NCBI RefSeq assembly: GCF_027889715.1
Contig: NZ_JAPJZH010000005.1
Span: 1 to 64,000, forward strand
Source of the DNA: Allohoeflea poritis
Lineage (GTDB): Bacteria; Pseudomonadota; Alphaproteobacteria; Rhizobiales; Rhizobiaceae
Direction of reading: 5' to 3'
Length of the DNA: 64,000 nucleotides
Shown: positions 39,254 through 48,581 of the stretch, piece by piece
Position numbering within the stretch: position 1 is the first letter of the stretch
Layout: every line of letters starts with the position of its first letter
The notes under the pieces: generated by a model
Database searches by the model: none
Seen by the model: the letters and a program-made list of their open reading frames with translations, nothing else
What the model was told of the DNA's origin: nothing
Program-made: the position numbers and the translations under genes

Positions 39254-40336
39254 TTACCGCACAGCCGTGACGGTGTAGCCGCGGTCACGCAACAGCGCGA
39301 CGAGGCCTTCCTCGCCTGGCAGGTGCAGTGCGCCGACGGCGACGAAGGCGTTGCCTTCATCAAGGATCGGCAGCACGCGCTCGGCCATGGTGTGGTTGCG
39401 TTTCAGGACGAGGTTCTTCTCGAACTCGGCATAGGCGCCGGTGTCGGCGGTGTCTGTCTCGATCGTCGTTGCTTCGACAAGCGGCATGATCATGCCGACC
39501 TGGCCGTCGAGATAAAGCTCCGTCATCGTTGCCGTCACGTCCTCCAGCAGATCGCCCAGCGTCGCCGTGTCGACCAGAAGCCGGGCCTGAACGTCGAGCG
39601 GCAACCCGGACAGCACGGATAGCTGCTCCTTCAGCGTTTCGAGGCCCTTGAGGCTTTTTCCCTGCTCCAGCGCATCATCCGCCAGCTTCTTGTCGAGGAA
39701 GGAGATGCCCTTGCCGCGCCGCACCAGTTCGCATTCGGGAACCGAAATCAGGCTAAAGACCATCCATGGCTGCATTCTGGAAACGAAGGTGATCGGAACG
39801 CCGCGCTGTTTGAGCACGGTCTCCACCTCGGCCAGATCGGCCTCCTCCAGAAGGCTCTGAAGCGTTTCGCCCGCACCTAGCATGGTCAGGCTCGGATCCG
39901 TCATCAGCGAGGCCATGGCACCCTCGAGATTCGTGATCTCGGACGATTCCACAACAATGGTCTGCGCGCCGTCGAAGGCGGACCGGGCGGCGTCGGACAT
40001 CTCCAGCACACGCGGGTCGGTGGCATGCATGGTTCCGTAAAGCCAGGACGGCTCGGCTCCGGCGTGCTCGATGCGCCAAAGCAGGCTGTCGCCATTGGGC
40101 GTCGCCGCCGCCTTTTGACGGATTTCAGCCAACCGATCAGGGTTGTCGCGCGCCATGATTTCCACGAGGTTCTCGCCGCGGCATGCGACGTCCTGCGCGT
40201 TTGCGCGCTGTGTGGCCAGCAGCAGCGCGGCGACAAAGGACAATAGGAAGATCAGATGCAGCACGACCGCCGCGGCAAGACCCCAGTTGATGCGGACCGC
40301 CTGAATGCGCTCAAGTGGCGGCGAAATGAATGTCAT
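39254..40336 (-). CDS. TraB/GumN-family membrane-anchored protein
   Basis: A 360-residue protein with one N-terminal hydrophobic segment (about residues 20-42) and a periplasmic-side TraB/GumN domain. Typical features are LLWRIEHAGAEPSWLYGTMHATD, where the GTxH motif is a proposed metal site, VVESSEI, and the C-terminal GNAFVAVGALHLPGEEGLV with the matching GxxH. The family is related to haem-binding ChaN/TIKI-type proteases, but the function here is unknown. It is convergent with lpd. Confidence 0.87.
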   Translation of the reverse strand: MTFISPPLERIQAVRINWGLAAAVVLHLIFLLSFVAALLLATQRANAQDVACRGENLVEIMARDNPDRLAEIRQKAAATPNGDSLLWRIEHAGAEPSWLYGTMHATDPRVLEMSDAARSAFDGAQTIVVESSEITNLEGAMASLMTDPSLTMLGAGETLQSLLEEADLAEVETVLKQRGVPITFVSRMQPWMVFSLISVPECELVRRGKGISFLDKKLADDALEQGKSLKGLETLKEQLSVLSGLPLDVQARLLVDTATLGDLLEDVTATMTELYLDGQVGMIMPLVEATTIETDTADTGAYAEFEKNLVLKRNHTMAERVLPILDEGNAFVAVGALHLPGEEGLVALLRDRGYTVTAVR

Positions 40337-40508
40337 GACTGTTTCCGTGTGACGAAAAGTTCGCGCTTAGAATAGCCGCGCAGTGCGTGCCAAACGGTTA
40401 ACGGCGCCTTGCGCCAAAGCCGATCGACCGCGCTGGTTAACGAAACCTTGTTGTCCAGTGCGTTTCCGCCGACGGCGCAGGCAAAGGGATATGCGCTAGA
40501 CGACCGGT

Positions 40509-41306
40509 CTAATCGATCTTTGACGCGTCCTTGTACATGACCCGGTGCCGGCGGTTGCGGATCCAGTCGTCCAGTTCCTCGTCGGTCATGAAATGGCCGG
40601 CCTCGAAACGGTCGCGATTGGTGATCTCCTCCAGCGGCTTGCGCCAGCGCTTGTAGGGTTTCTGCGCCGGCGGGCCGAACAGGAAGATGTCGAGCACCGA
40701 CAGCTCGTCGGGTATGCCGAGCAGCGGCTTCATCGCCTTCTGGGCATTTTCCTGGCCGATTGCCGTTACCCACCAGACATTGTAGCCAAGCGCCGCCGCC
40801 GCCAGATGGGCCGACATGGTCGCCGCCGCGACGGACTGCAGCAGGATGCGTTCGGCGTTCTCCTTGTACATGCGGTCGAGATCGCTGCCGTCATTGAGAA
40901 CCGGAAAAGCGTTGACCCAGCGCATATCGGAGCAGACCACGACGAAACCCGGTGCCGTCGCGAGGCCGCGATAGTCCGGTGTCGGAAACTTCATTTTCGC
41001 CTTGGCCCGAAAGCGCTGCTCGGTCACGAAATAGTCGGTGATCGCGTTCTTGACGGCCTGATCGCGCACGATGACGAAATGCCATGGTTGCGCGTTGGCG
41101 CCGGACGGTCCGTGGCGGGCGGCCTCGAGGATCAGATCGTAATGCTCGTCGGGAACGGCGAATTCAGCATCGAATTTGCGCACGGTCACGCGGTTGCGCA
41201 CCACCTGCATCAATGCGTCGTAACGATCGCGCGCGCCGATCTGCGGCAGGTCGACCTCCGCCTCGGCTTGCTCAAGATCGACTGCGGGGGCGGTATTTTC
41301 TGACAT
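40509..41306 (-). CDS. Nitroreductase-family FMN oxidoreductase
   Basis: A 265-residue nitroreductase. The FMN-binding region shows RVTVRKFDAEF and HGPSGANAQPWHFVIV at about residues 64-79. The centre has LLQSVAAATMSAHLAAAALG with WWVTAIGQ, and the C-terminal part LDIFLFGPPAQKPYKRWRKP is usual for this class. An acidic N-terminal extension of about 25 residues is unusual but harmless. It reduces an unknown nitro, quinone or flavin-type substrate. Neighbours give no further hint. Confidence 0.85.
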   Translation of the reverse strand: MSENTAPAVDLEQAEAEVDLPQIGARDRYDALMQVVRNRVTVRKFDAEFAVPDEHYDLILEAARHGPSGANAQPWHFVIVRDQAVKNAITDYFVTEQRFRAKAKMKFPTPDYRGLATAPGFVVVCSDMRWVNAFPVLNDGSDLDRMYKENAERILLQSVAAATMSAHLAAAALGYNVWWVTAIGQENAQKAMKPLLGIPDELSVLDIFLFGPPAQKPYKRWRKPLEEITNRDRFEAGHFMTDEELDDWIRNRRHRVMYKDASKID

Positions 41307-41417
41307 GGCTCTTTCTCCATTGGCGCTGCCGCGGCGCGAATCCGGAAGCGTGATCCCGCCAGGGGTTTCCTGAAGGAGCGGTCAGTATATGGCCTTGGCC
41401 GGGAGTGAGAAAGCCGC

Positions 41418-42359
41418 TCACACCCGCGGATGGGCCTTCTGGTAGGCTTCCAGGAGGCGTGCCGTGTCCACACCGGTATAGATCTGCGTGGTCGAGAGGC
41501 TGGCGTGGCCGAGCAACTCCTGGATCGAGCGCAAATCGCCGCCACCGGCCAGCAGATGGGTTGCGAAGGAATGGCGCAGCGCGTGCGGTGTCGCCGTGTC
41601 CGGAAGGCCGAGCGCAGACCGCAGCCGGCGCATTTCCTTCTGGATTATCGCGGGCTGCAACGTGCCGCCGCGCACGCCCCGAAACAGCGGCTCACCTGCT
41701 TCAAGGTGCCAGGGACACAGATCGCGATAGTGGTGGACGGCCGCCGAAGCCACGGGGATGAGCGGCACCATGCGCATCTTGCCGCCCTTGCCGGCGATGT
41801 GCAGCGCTGCCGGATTTCCGGCGAAATCCTGTGGACAAAGCGCCAGCGCTTCGGAGATACGCAGGCCACAGCCATAAAGCAGGGACAAGACGGCGGCGTT
41901 TCTTGCTGCGACCCAGGGTTCTTCGGCCAGTTGCTCGCCACTGCGCGTGACGGCGACCGCTTGCCTGTCCGTCAGCGGTTTCGGCAATGATTTCGGTTGT
42001 TTAGGCGCCCGCATGGCGTGGATTCCGGCGGCGTTCGCGAGCCCGCGTTTCTCCAGGAAACGCAAAAGGGAGCGGATTCCGGCCAGGCTGCGCCCAAGCG
42101 TGCGCGCACCGGCGCCGTCGCGGCGGCGGTGGGCAAGGAAGGCGCGCAGATCCGCAGGCCGCAGATTGTCGATGTCCGACAGGCCGGGCGCGCCGGCCAG
42201 ATGACCGGTCAGGAAGGTCAGGAACTGGCGGACATCGCGCAGATAGGCGTCAAGCGTGTGCGGCGACAGGCGCCGCTCCTGCCTGAGATTTCCCGCCCAG
42301 GCTTGCAGCTGGTTGGCCAGATCCGGCCGCGCTGCGATCAAAAATCCCTCTTCCGCCAT
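41418..42359 (-). CDS. xerC: Tyrosine recombinase XerC
   Basis: A 313-residue site-specific recombinase. The N-terminal SAM-like core-binding domain (RRLSPHTLDAYLRDVRQFL) is followed by the catalytic domain. The Arg of LLYGCGLRISEAL, the HALRHSFATHLL box, the LLGHASLSTTQIYT stretch and the final Tyr give the R-K-H-R-H-Y set. With XerD it resolves chromosome dimers at dif with FtsK. The start at 42359 matches family length; upstream codons are poor. No phage or integron context is seen, so the housekeeping role is favoured. Confidence 0.88.
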   Translation of the reverse strand: MAEEGFLIAARPDLANQLQAWAGNLRQERRLSPHTLDAYLRDVRQFLTFLTGHLAGAPGLSDIDNLRPADLRAFLAHRRRDGAGARTLGRSLAGIRSLLRFLEKRGLANAAGIHAMRAPKQPKSLPKPLTDRQAVAVTRSGEQLAEEPWVAARNAAVLSLLYGCGLRISEALALCPQDFAGNPAALHIAGKGGKMRMVPLIPVASAAVHHYRDLCPWHLEAGEPLFRGVRGGTLQPAIIQKEMRRLRSALGLPDTATPHALRHSFATHLLAGGGDLRSIQELLGHASLSTTQIYTGVDTARLLEAYQKAHPRV

Positions 42360-42598
42360 AATCAGCCGTGAACCGTTTTCCGGGCGTTTGCGGCTTTGCG
42401 TAGCCGCCGACGCCAAATCGCCGCTTGAAGGAACCGGCCAAAAGCATTACGTGACCAGCAGTTGATTGCGGTAGCATTGTCGCGCACCTCGGTTATGCTA
42501 CTGTTAACTCGACTGAGCAATGGAGGTGGGGCGGCCCGTGTCATTGTGAGTACACATTTGACTGCAATAGAGGCACTACACCGTCGCGGGGATTGTTT

Positions 42599-43507
42599 AT
42601 GGCCCAAAAGCGCTTCCAGCTGATGAATCTCGATGATCTGGCTGATCGGATTGCGCTCGTTTCCTACGGGCAGCCCGGGCATGTCGTCGATGAGCTGATC
42701 GCCGAGCGTGGGCAGAAAATCGTCAAGAATCCGCTTTGGCCCGTCATGCGTCCGCTGCTGCACTCGGTGCTGCATTACCGCCAGGCGATCGCCTTTGCCG
42801 ACGCGATTGCCAATCTTCCAGGCTACGATGCCATGGAATATGCCAGCAATCTGCTGAATCTCGAGCTCAAGGTGCGCAACGGGAATCGTATCCCCGAAAG
42901 CGGCGGTTTCGTGCTTGTCTGCAATCACCCGACCGGCATAGCCGACGGTGTCGCCGTGTTCGACCTGCTCAAAGGCCGGCGGCCGGACATGATGATCTTC
43001 GCCAACAGGGATGCGCTGCGTGTCAATCCGCGCTACGCGGAAGTCATCATCCCGGTCGAATGGCGCGAGGAACACAAGAGCAATCTGAAGGCGCGCGAGA
43101 CATTGCGGCTGACCAACAGAGCCGTCGAAGAGGGCAAGGCGACAGTGCTCTTCCCGTCCGGGCGCATCGCCTACTGGGCCAACGGAAAGCTCAATGAACG
43201 CCCGTGGAAGCAGTCGGCGGTCGGCCTGGCGCGGCGCTACAATTTGCCGGTCCTGCCGGTTCACATGTCGGCCCGCAACTCGGGCCTGTTCTACTGGCTG
43301 TCGAAATATTCGACGGAACTGCGCGACATGACCGTTTTCCACGAGGTGCTCAACAAGAAGCGCAAGACGTTCGAGTTCAATATCGGGCACCTGATCCAGC
43401 CGGAGCGCCTTGAGGGCGATGTTGCCGCCATCACCCGGTCGCTCGAACATCATTGCGTTTGCGAGCTTGCCGACGATCCGGACCGCGAATTCGTCAATAA
43501 CGGCTGA
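42599..43507 (+). CDS. 1-acyl-glycerol-3-phosphate-type acyltransferase (PlsC-like)
   Basis: A 302-residue acyltransferase. Motif I appears as CNHPTGIADG at about residues 108-117, motif II includes IPVEWREEHK, motif III is LFPSGRIAYWANG and motif IV is LPVLPVHMSARNSG. The His-to-Asp spacing in motif I is five rather than the canonical four residues, as in some rhizobial members. It lacks obvious transmembrane helices. It would acylate lysophosphatidate or a related lipid. The MITE-like element begins 8 bp after its stop. Confidence 0.82.
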   Translation: MAQKRFQLMNLDDLADRIALVSYGQPGHVVDELIAERGQKIVKNPLWPVMRPLLHSVLHYRQAIAFADAIANLPGYDAMEYASNLLNLELKVRNGNRIPESGGFVLVCNHPTGIADGVAVFDLLKGRRPDMMIFANRDALRVNPRYAEVIIPVEWREEHKSNLKARETLRLTNRAVEEGKATVLFPSGRIAYWANGKLNERPWKQSAVGLARRYNLPVLPVHMSARNSGLFYWLSKYSTELRDMTVFHEVLNKKRKTFEFNIGHLIQPERLEGDVAAITRSLEHHCVCELADDPDREFVNNG

Positions 43508-43514
43508 TAACCGC

Positions 43515-43784
43515 TAGGCTGTGGTGACCCTTTAACCTTTGTGCCGGTTTGTCCAGATTTGTTCAGGATCGGTTTATGAGGAGGAAGGACATGCTGTTGC
43601 ATATTCGACGACGAATGGGCCGATCGTGGGCAAATCCGGGAAAATCCCTACGGGACGAGGCACATTTCGCCCCTGGACGTCGTTGCGCAATGCTTGAAGT
43701 GGCGCACACTGCGGCGCATTTCGCGCCTTGCCAGGAACGAAATGTGCCACGCCGGCGCATAGGTTAAAGGGTCACCACAGCCTA
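43515..43784. mobile_element. MITE-like element with 23-bp perfect terminal inverted repeats
   Basis: TAGGCTGTGGTGACCC plus TTTAACC (43515-43537) recurs as its exact reverse complement at 43762-43784. The similarity continues imperfectly inward for about ten more bases. Both outer ends are TA, consistent with a TA target duplication as made by IS630/Tc1-mariner transposases. Inside is a second inverted pair, GGCACATTTCG and CGAAATGTGCC, but no transposase. The 270-bp size fits a non-autonomous miniature element. The weak open frames inside it are not supported as genes. Confidence 0.68.
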
Positions 43785-44001
43785 ATTCTTTTCAACTGCA
43801 ATTCATGGCAATGGGCTGTTTACCATGCCGAAAGCATTGCGCGCTAAAGTGGTGCCCGGCGCTAGCGGCGCAGAGCGGCAACGTATTTGAAAGACCGCCT
43901 CTTCGCGTTTCTTGAGGCATGAAGCCGCCGCCAAACTGGCTCATCCGGAGCGATGCGTGTAGCCAAGGTCCGTCGCAATCTGCGAGGCCTCATGCGGTGG
44001 T
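43785..44001. other. Intergenic region after MITE-like element
   Basis: These 217 bases lie between the element and the small membrane-protein gene. No coding frame, tRNA or clear terminator was found. The promoter for the chemoreceptor pair is expected here. Confidence 0.4.
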
Positions 44002-44322
44002 GTGGGATTGTCCGTCACAAGAAAAGGCTGGATCGTCATTGCGGCCAATGCGTCGCTCGTGGCCGTGGTCCTGCTGCTGGCATTTGCCGTGCCGCGCAGC
44101 CCCTATCTGATCGTGGTCGCTCCTCCATGGCATGCTGACCGCCCGGCCCTGCACATCATCGCCGACGCCGGCGGAACGATTGTCGAAAACGGCCGTTACG
44201 ACTGGATCGCCATCGCCCACTCGGAACAATCGGAATTTGCATCCCGGCTCATGAAGCGCGGTGCGCTTTTGGTCATGGACCACGCGCTGGCGGCCGGATG
44301 CCTCAGGAGGACTACTCAATGA
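44002..44322 (+). CDS. Small single-pass membrane protein coupled to chemoreceptor
   Basis: A protein of about 106 residues with one hydrophobic helix (about residues 9-30, [19 protein letters not shown]) and a C-terminal part of about 75 residues. The listed start is a GTG with no good ribosome-binding site, so the real start is uncertain. Its stop overlaps the chemoreceptor ATG (ATGA), and the chemoreceptor ribosome-binding site AGGAGG lies inside it, so translation is probably coupled. I recognise no family. Confidence 0.55.
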   Translation: MGLSVTRKGWIVIAANASLVAVVLLLAFAVPRSPYLIVVAPPWHADRPALHIIADAGGTIVENGRYDWIAIAHSEQSEFASRLMKRGALLVMDHALAAGCLRRTTQ

Positions 44323-45971
44323 ATGCACTCGAAGCGCTCCGTTCCAGGGTCTCCATCGGGGTCATGGCCCTGTTGTGGATCAATCTCGCTCTGCTCGCGG
44401 CGCGGGCCGCGTTCGGGACCGAAGCCTCGTTGCCGGTGCTGCTTGGCGGCGGCTTCGCCATTACGGCTGCGGCGACGGTGACCTGGTATTTCGACCGTAC
44501 CGGACCCGTGACGCGCATTGTCACTTCGATCGCCCAGTTCGCGCTCGTCTCGCTGCTTGTCTACGGCTTTACCGGCTCGCCCCTGCAGATCGACATGCAC
44601 ATGTATTTCTTCGCCTCGCTGGCAGTCTGCGCGGCATGGATCGACTGGCGCGCCATCATCGCCTTCGCGGGCGCGACAGCCTTGCACCATCTCATCCTTT
44701 TCTTCGCGCTTCCGCTGGCCGTGTTCCCCGGTGAATCCGAACTTGCGCGGGTGGCGCTGCATGCCGTCGTCCTCGTCCTGCAGGCCGGTGTCCTTCTCAT
44801 CATGTCCTGGTCGGTCGAGCGGTCGTTGATCGCGGCCGAGTCGGCAACGAACGAAGCGCAGTCCGCGCAGGAAGCGCTGGCGGCCGAATCCGCCAAGGCG
44901 GAAGAGCTGCACCAGCAATCGGACGAGGAGCGCGCACAGCGCGATGCGGAAAAGGAACAGGCCGAGCAGGAACTGCATACCGCCATCGAGCATATCGCCG
45001 CGGGGCTCGGCCGGCTCGCGAATCGCGACTTCTCCACCGGCATCGATACGGCGTTTTCCGGCGATCTCGATCAGGTGCGGACGGATTTCAACCGTGCCGT
45101 CGGGCAGCTTCAGTCTGCGCTGCGCGACATCAATGTCAGCGCCGGAAATATCAATGCCGGTTCGGCGGAAATCCGCAATGCGACCGACGATCTGTCGCGC
45201 CGCACGGAGCAGCAGGCCGCCTCGCTGGAGGAAACGGCCGCCGCGCTCGGCGAGATCACCACGACCGTGCAGAGCGCAGTCGAGCGCGCGGACGAGGCGC
45301 GCAAGATGGTATCCGAAGCGAAGGTCGATGCCGATGAATCGGGAGAAGTCGTCGAGAAGGTGATCAAGGCGATGGACGAGATGGAGGAATCCTCCAAAAA
45401 GATCGGCCAGATCATCGGAGTGATCGAGGACATCGCGTTCCAGACCAACCTGCTGGCGCTCAACGCCGGCGTCGAGGCGGCGCGGGCGGGCGAAGCCGGC
45501 AAGGGATTTGCCGTCGTCGCCCAGGAGGTGCGGGAACTCGCGCAGCGCGCCTCCAATGCGGCCAAGGAGATCACCACGCTGATCGAAGCCAGCGACGGCC
45601 ATGTCACGTCGAGCGTCGAACTCGTCAACAGGACGGGAACGGTGCTCAATTCGATCGCGGGCAAGGTCGTGGATATCGACCGCCACATCGATGCCATCGC
45701 GAGTTCCTCGCGCGAGCAGTCCGCAGGTTTGCAGCAAATCAATGTTGCCGTGAGCCAGATGGACCAGTTTACCCAGCAGAACGCGGCTATGGTTGAAGAG
45801 ACCACCGCCTCGACGCACAGCCTTGCCGCCGAACTCGAGGGTCTTTCCGGCCAGATTGCCCGCTTCGAACTGGGCAGCGCCGTCTTGTGCGGTGAGGACG
45901 AGCAGGATGGGGCCGAACAGGTGGACGCGCTCGACGAGGATCAGGCCTATCGGCAGGAGACCGCTGCCTGA
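44319..45971 (+). CDS. Methyl-accepting chemotaxis protein
   Basis: A 550-residue chemoreceptor. The N-terminal 170 residues hold about six hydrophobic helices and no large periplasmic domain, so it senses within or across the membrane. A coiled coil rich in Ala/Glu/Gln (about 175-225) precedes a HAMP-like segment and the cytoplasmic signalling domain. The hairpin tip is intact: [20 protein letters not shown], then [20 protein letters not shown]. The C-terminus is acidic and lacks an obvious CheR-binding pentapeptide. AGGAGG precedes the ATG. Confidence 0.92.
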   Translation: MNALEALRSRVSIGVMALLWINLALLAARAAFGTEASLPVLLGGGFAITAAATVTWYFDRTGPVTRIVTSIAQFALVSLLVYGFTGSPLQIDMHMYFFASLAVCAAWIDWRAIIAFAGATALHHLILFFALPLAVFPGESELARVALHAVVLVLQAGVLLIMSWSVERSLIAAESATNEAQSAQEALAAESAKAEELHQQSDEERAQRDAEKEQAEQELHTAIEHIAAGLGRLANRDFSTGIDTAFSGDLDQVRTDFNRAVGQLQSALRDINVSAGNINAGSAEIRNATDDLSRRTEQQAASLEETAAALGEITTTVQSAVERADEARKMVSEAKVDADESGEVVEKVIKAMDEMEESSKKIGQIIGVIEDIAFQTNLLALNAGVEAARAGEAGKGFAVVAQEVRELAQRASNAAKEITTLIEASDGHVTSSVELVNRTGTVLNSIAGKVVDIDRHIDAIASSSREQSAGLQQINVAVSQMDQFTQQNAAMVEETTASTHSLAAELEGLSGQIARFELGSAVLCGEDEQDGAEQVDALDEDQAYRQETAA

Positions 45972-46024
45972 TTTTCCATAATCGGGTGGTTCAGTCCGAG
46001 TTAAAAGCGGTCTAGTTTCGGCGC

Positions 46025-47161
46025 ATGTATTTGCGCTCCATGTCCGCCGAGAACTACCGGTCCCTGCGTTCGATCCGCATGGATCTGGGATCGGTGAATC
46101 TCTTTGTCGGCGCCAATGGCGTCGGCAAATCCAATCTTTACCGGGCCCTGCAGCTTATCAAGGCGGCTGCCGAGGGGCGTCTGTCGCACCTGATCGCCGA
46201 AGAGGGCGGTATCTACTCAGCCTTCTGGAGCGGCGGTACACGCAAGCACGAGAAGGCACGCATCAAGCTTTCGGCGGAGATTGTCGATGAAGCGACCGGC
46301 ATCGTCTACCGATACAGTATCGAAACGGGCTTCAAACAGGCGGAGCCGTCGGCGGGTTTTTTCCACGAGGCACAGATCAAGGCCGAGGAACTGACGGTCG
46401 ATACGGGCCGCCGGCCGGTCGTTACCATGCGGCGCGAGGGCGCCCATGTCTCGGCGCGCGGCGAAAGCGGCCGGATGGAAGACTATCCGGAGCAGGCCCT
46501 GACCTCGGAGACGGCGCTGTTCATGCTCGGCGATGCGGGCCGCTATCCCGAGATCAGTACCTTGCGGCACATTATCGGCCAGTGGCGGTTCTATCACGGC
46601 TTCCGCTCCGATGCCGGCTCGCCCCTGCGCCAGCCATGTCTGGCCATCACCGCGCCGATGCTGGAAGAGGACGGCGCCAACATCGCCGCCGTCTTCGCGA
46701 CCATCGCGCATACGCGCCAGGACACGATCGATCTCGACCGGTCGGTCTACGACGCTTTTTCCGGCGCGGCGCTGTCGGTTCCGGTGCCGGAGGAATATGC
46801 CAGTTTCGGTCTCGTGTTCCCGGATTTTCCGGAACGTATTTTCCAGCCGCGCGAACTGTCCGACGGGCAGATCCGTTTCCTGGCGCTGGCGGCGGCGCTG
46901 ATGTCCTACCGGCGCCCGCCCTTCATCGCGCTCAATGAGCCGGAGGCGAGCCTGCATCCGGACATGCTGCCGGCGCTCGCCGGCATGATCGCCAGTGCTT
47001 CGGCAGACAGCCAGGTCTGGGTCGTGACACACTCGCAGATATTGGCGGATGCGATCTCGGAGCGCTGCGGCGTGCGGCCGAAAACCGTGATCCGCCGCGA
47101 CGGCGCCACGTGGATCGAAGGCATGTCGCTGACCGGGCGGATGGACGACGAGGAGGATTGA
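46025..47161 (+). CDS. AAA-family ATPase (SMC/OLD-like, COG4637 type)
   Basis: A 378-residue ATPase with an ABC/SMC-type nucleotide domain. Walker A is VGANGVGKSNLYRAL at about residues 31-45. The signature region contains ELSDGQIRFLALAAALM at about 283-299 and Walker B is FIALNEPEASLHPDMLPAL at about 308-326; Asn stands before the catalytic Glu, as in relatives. VWVVTHSQILADAI supplies the H-loop. No nuclease or TOPRIM partner is adjacent, so a defence role is not supported. Function unknown. Confidence 0.82.
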   Translation: MYLRSMSAENYRSLRSIRMDLGSVNLFVGANGVGKSNLYRALQLIKAAAEGRLSHLIAEEGGIYSAFWSGGTRKHEKARIKLSAEIVDEATGIVYRYSIETGFKQAEPSAGFFHEAQIKAEELTVDTGRRPVVTMRREGAHVSARGESGRMEDYPEQALTSETALFMLGDAGRYPEISTLRHIIGQWRFYHGFRSDAGSPLRQPCLAITAPMLEEDGANIAAVFATIAHTRQDTIDLDRSVYDAFSGAALSVPVPEEYASFGLVFPDFPERIFQPRELSDGQIRFLALAAALMSYRRPPFIALNEPEASLHPDMLPALAGMIASASADSQVWVVTHSQILADAISERCGVRPKTVIRRDGATWIEGMSLTGRMDDEED

Positions 47162-47241
47162 GCCAGGTCAATGCGGCGCGGGGCCTTTTGTGGCAGAACA
47201 ATCCGGCGGGTGCGCATTGCCCGCCTGTTGGAGACAGTGCC

Positions 47242-47649
47242 ATGTACAAAAACATTCTTGTGCCCATTCTTCTCGATGACGAGCACGATACGCAGGCATC
47301 CTATCTTGCCGCGCGCACGCTGGCTGATGCGGATGCCAAATTCACCGTGCTGCACGTGATGGAAGCCATTCCGAGCTTCGTTGCAACGCAATTGCCCAAG
47401 GATGCTCTGGACAACTCGCACGACCAGGCCGAGAAGGCCCTGAAACAGTCCGCGGCTGCCCTCGAAGGCGCCTCGACACACCTGGCGGTCGGCCATGCCG
47501 GACGTTTCATTGTCGACTATGCCGGGGAAAACCGTGTCGACTGCATCATCATCGCCTCGCACAGGCCCGGCATCGAGGATTATTTCCTCGGCTCGACCGC
47601 GGCGCGGGTGGTCCGTCACGCCCAGTGCGCGGTGCACGTCATCCGCTAA
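47242..47649 (+). CDS. Universal stress protein (UspA family)
   Basis: A 135-residue single-domain Usp. It begins YKNILVPILLDDE and ends IIASHRPGIEDYFLGSTAARVVRHAQ in separate segments, the latter matching the G-2x-G-9x-G(S/T) nucleotide-binding pattern loosely. VLHVMEAIP is the usual second strand. The ATG at 47242 gives the family length. It follows the ATPase gene by 80 bp and converges with the LysR gene. Confidence 0.9.
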   Translation: MYKNILVPILLDDEHDTQASYLAARTLADADAKFTVLHVMEAIPSFVATQLPKDALDNSHDQAEKALKQSAAALEGASTHLAVGHAGRFIVDYAGENRVDCIIIASHRPGIEDYFLGSTAARVVRHAQCAVHVIR

Positions 47650-47658
47650 AGCGGCTGA

Positions 47659-48564
47659 TCAATCGGGCATCGCGCCCGGGACCGTGATCACCTTGTCGAA
47701 TTCGAAGCGCCGGACGATGCCGCGCAGGTCGTCGATCAGGTGCCGCTGCCTTGAACGTTCCCGCGCCAAAAGTGTCACGGACCGGCGTGCCGTCAGTTCC
47801 CTGATGCCTCGAAAGGCCAGCTGATCGGTCATGATCCGAACCACGGCCTCCGGCAGGATGGTGACCCATTTGCCGCTGCGCACCATGCTGATCAGCGAGA
47901 GGGTGTTGTGCACCGTTACGTTGGCCGCCGAGAGCTCGGCGCGGACTTCCTGCGATTGGATCAGGTTGCACAGATTGTTGTTGACGAAACCGGATGCGAC
48001 GACGTCCGCGACGGTCGGCGGGTCCCCGGTCAGCGCCAGCGGATGGTCGGGTGCGCAAAGCAGGCCGAATGTATCGTCAAACAGCACTTCCTGACGGATG
48101 CCGCTCAGCGCGTGATGCCCGGAGGCCACGCCAAGATCGACCTGCCCTCTGAGCAGTGCGTCGATGACACGTTCGGTATCGGCGTCCCGCAGCTCGACCT
48201 TTACACCCGGGTGGAGCCGGACCAGCTCCTCGATCGCAGAGGGAAAGACCAGGCAGGCCACCGATGGCACCGATGCGATGCGCAGCAGGCCGAGCGGTGC
48301 TGCGGCGGTGGTCTCGATGGCGTCGACCGTTTCATCGAAGCGCCGCAACTGCTGACGGGCGAGTTGGAATATCTCCTCGCCCATCGGCGTCAATTGGCTC
48401 TTTCGTTCGCCTTCGAACAGGCGCTGGCCGAGATGCTCCTCGAGCTGCTTGAGGGTCATGGACAGCGCCGATTGCGTGCGGCCGAGCCGAATGGCCGCAT
48501 CCGCCAGGTTGCCCGTCTGCGCAACGGTGCTGAAGCAGCGTAACATCTCTATTTTGATTGCCAT
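47659..48564 (-). CDS. LysR-family transcriptional regulator
   Basis: A 301-residue LysR regulator. The winged helix-turn-helix spans about residues 3-62 (MLRCFSTVAQTGNLADAAIR, then TQSALSMTLKQLEEHLGQ). The co-inducer domain follows from about 90. It diverges from the aldehyde dehydrogenase gene at 48660, so it is the likely activator of that operon. The palindrome at 48567-48581 lies immediately before its start codon, suggesting autoregulation. The inducer is presumably the substrate of the operon and is unknown. Confidence 0.93.
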   Translation of the reverse strand: MAIKIEMLRCFSTVAQTGNLADAAIRLGRTQSALSMTLKQLEEHLGQRLFEGERKSQLTPMGEEIFQLARQQLRRFDETVDAIETTAAAPLGLLRIASVPSVACLVFPSAIEELVRLHPGVKVELRDADTERVIDALLRGQVDLGVASGHHALSGIRQEVLFDDTFGLLCAPDHPLALTGDPPTVADVVASGFVNNNLCNLIQSQEVRAELSAANVTVHNTLSLISMVRSGKWVTILPEAVVRIMTDQLAFRGIRELTARRSVTLLARERSRQRHLIDDLRGIVRRFEFDKVITVPGAMPD

Positions 48565-48566
48565 AT

Positions 48567-48581
48567 TTCAGGAATTCTGAA
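48567..48581. promoter_or_regulatory. LysR-type T-N11-A palindrome
   Basis: TTCAG (48567-48571) and CTGAA (48577-48581) flank GAATT; the inner T-N11-A fits the LysR consensus. It is two bases upstream of the LysR start codon and about 80 bp before the aldehyde dehydrogenase start. The DNA downstream of it (48582-48615) is AT-rich, as a promoter would be. Confidence 0.5.

Noticed and set aside
40491-40511. TetR-like palindrome around GACCGGTC at the end of the nitroreductase gene
   Set aside because: It overlaps the 3' end of a coding region, is not symmetric beyond 8 bp once the offset is considered, and no regulator or promoter is adjacent.
41418-42359. Phage or integron integrase
   Set aside because: The recombinase has the length and motifs of housekeeping XerC, and there are no attachment-site repeats, tRNA or cargo genes nearby.
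43549-43767. Open frames inside the MITE-like element on both strands
   Set aside because: They are short, Arg-rich and mirror the inverted repeats; there is no transposase motif and no supporting context.
46025-47161. Possible anti-phage defence ATPase
   Set aside because: The ATPase resembles OLD/SMC-type defence proteins, but no nuclease, TOPRIM, reverse transcriptase or toxin partner is next to it; neighbours are a chemoreceptor and a universal stress protein.
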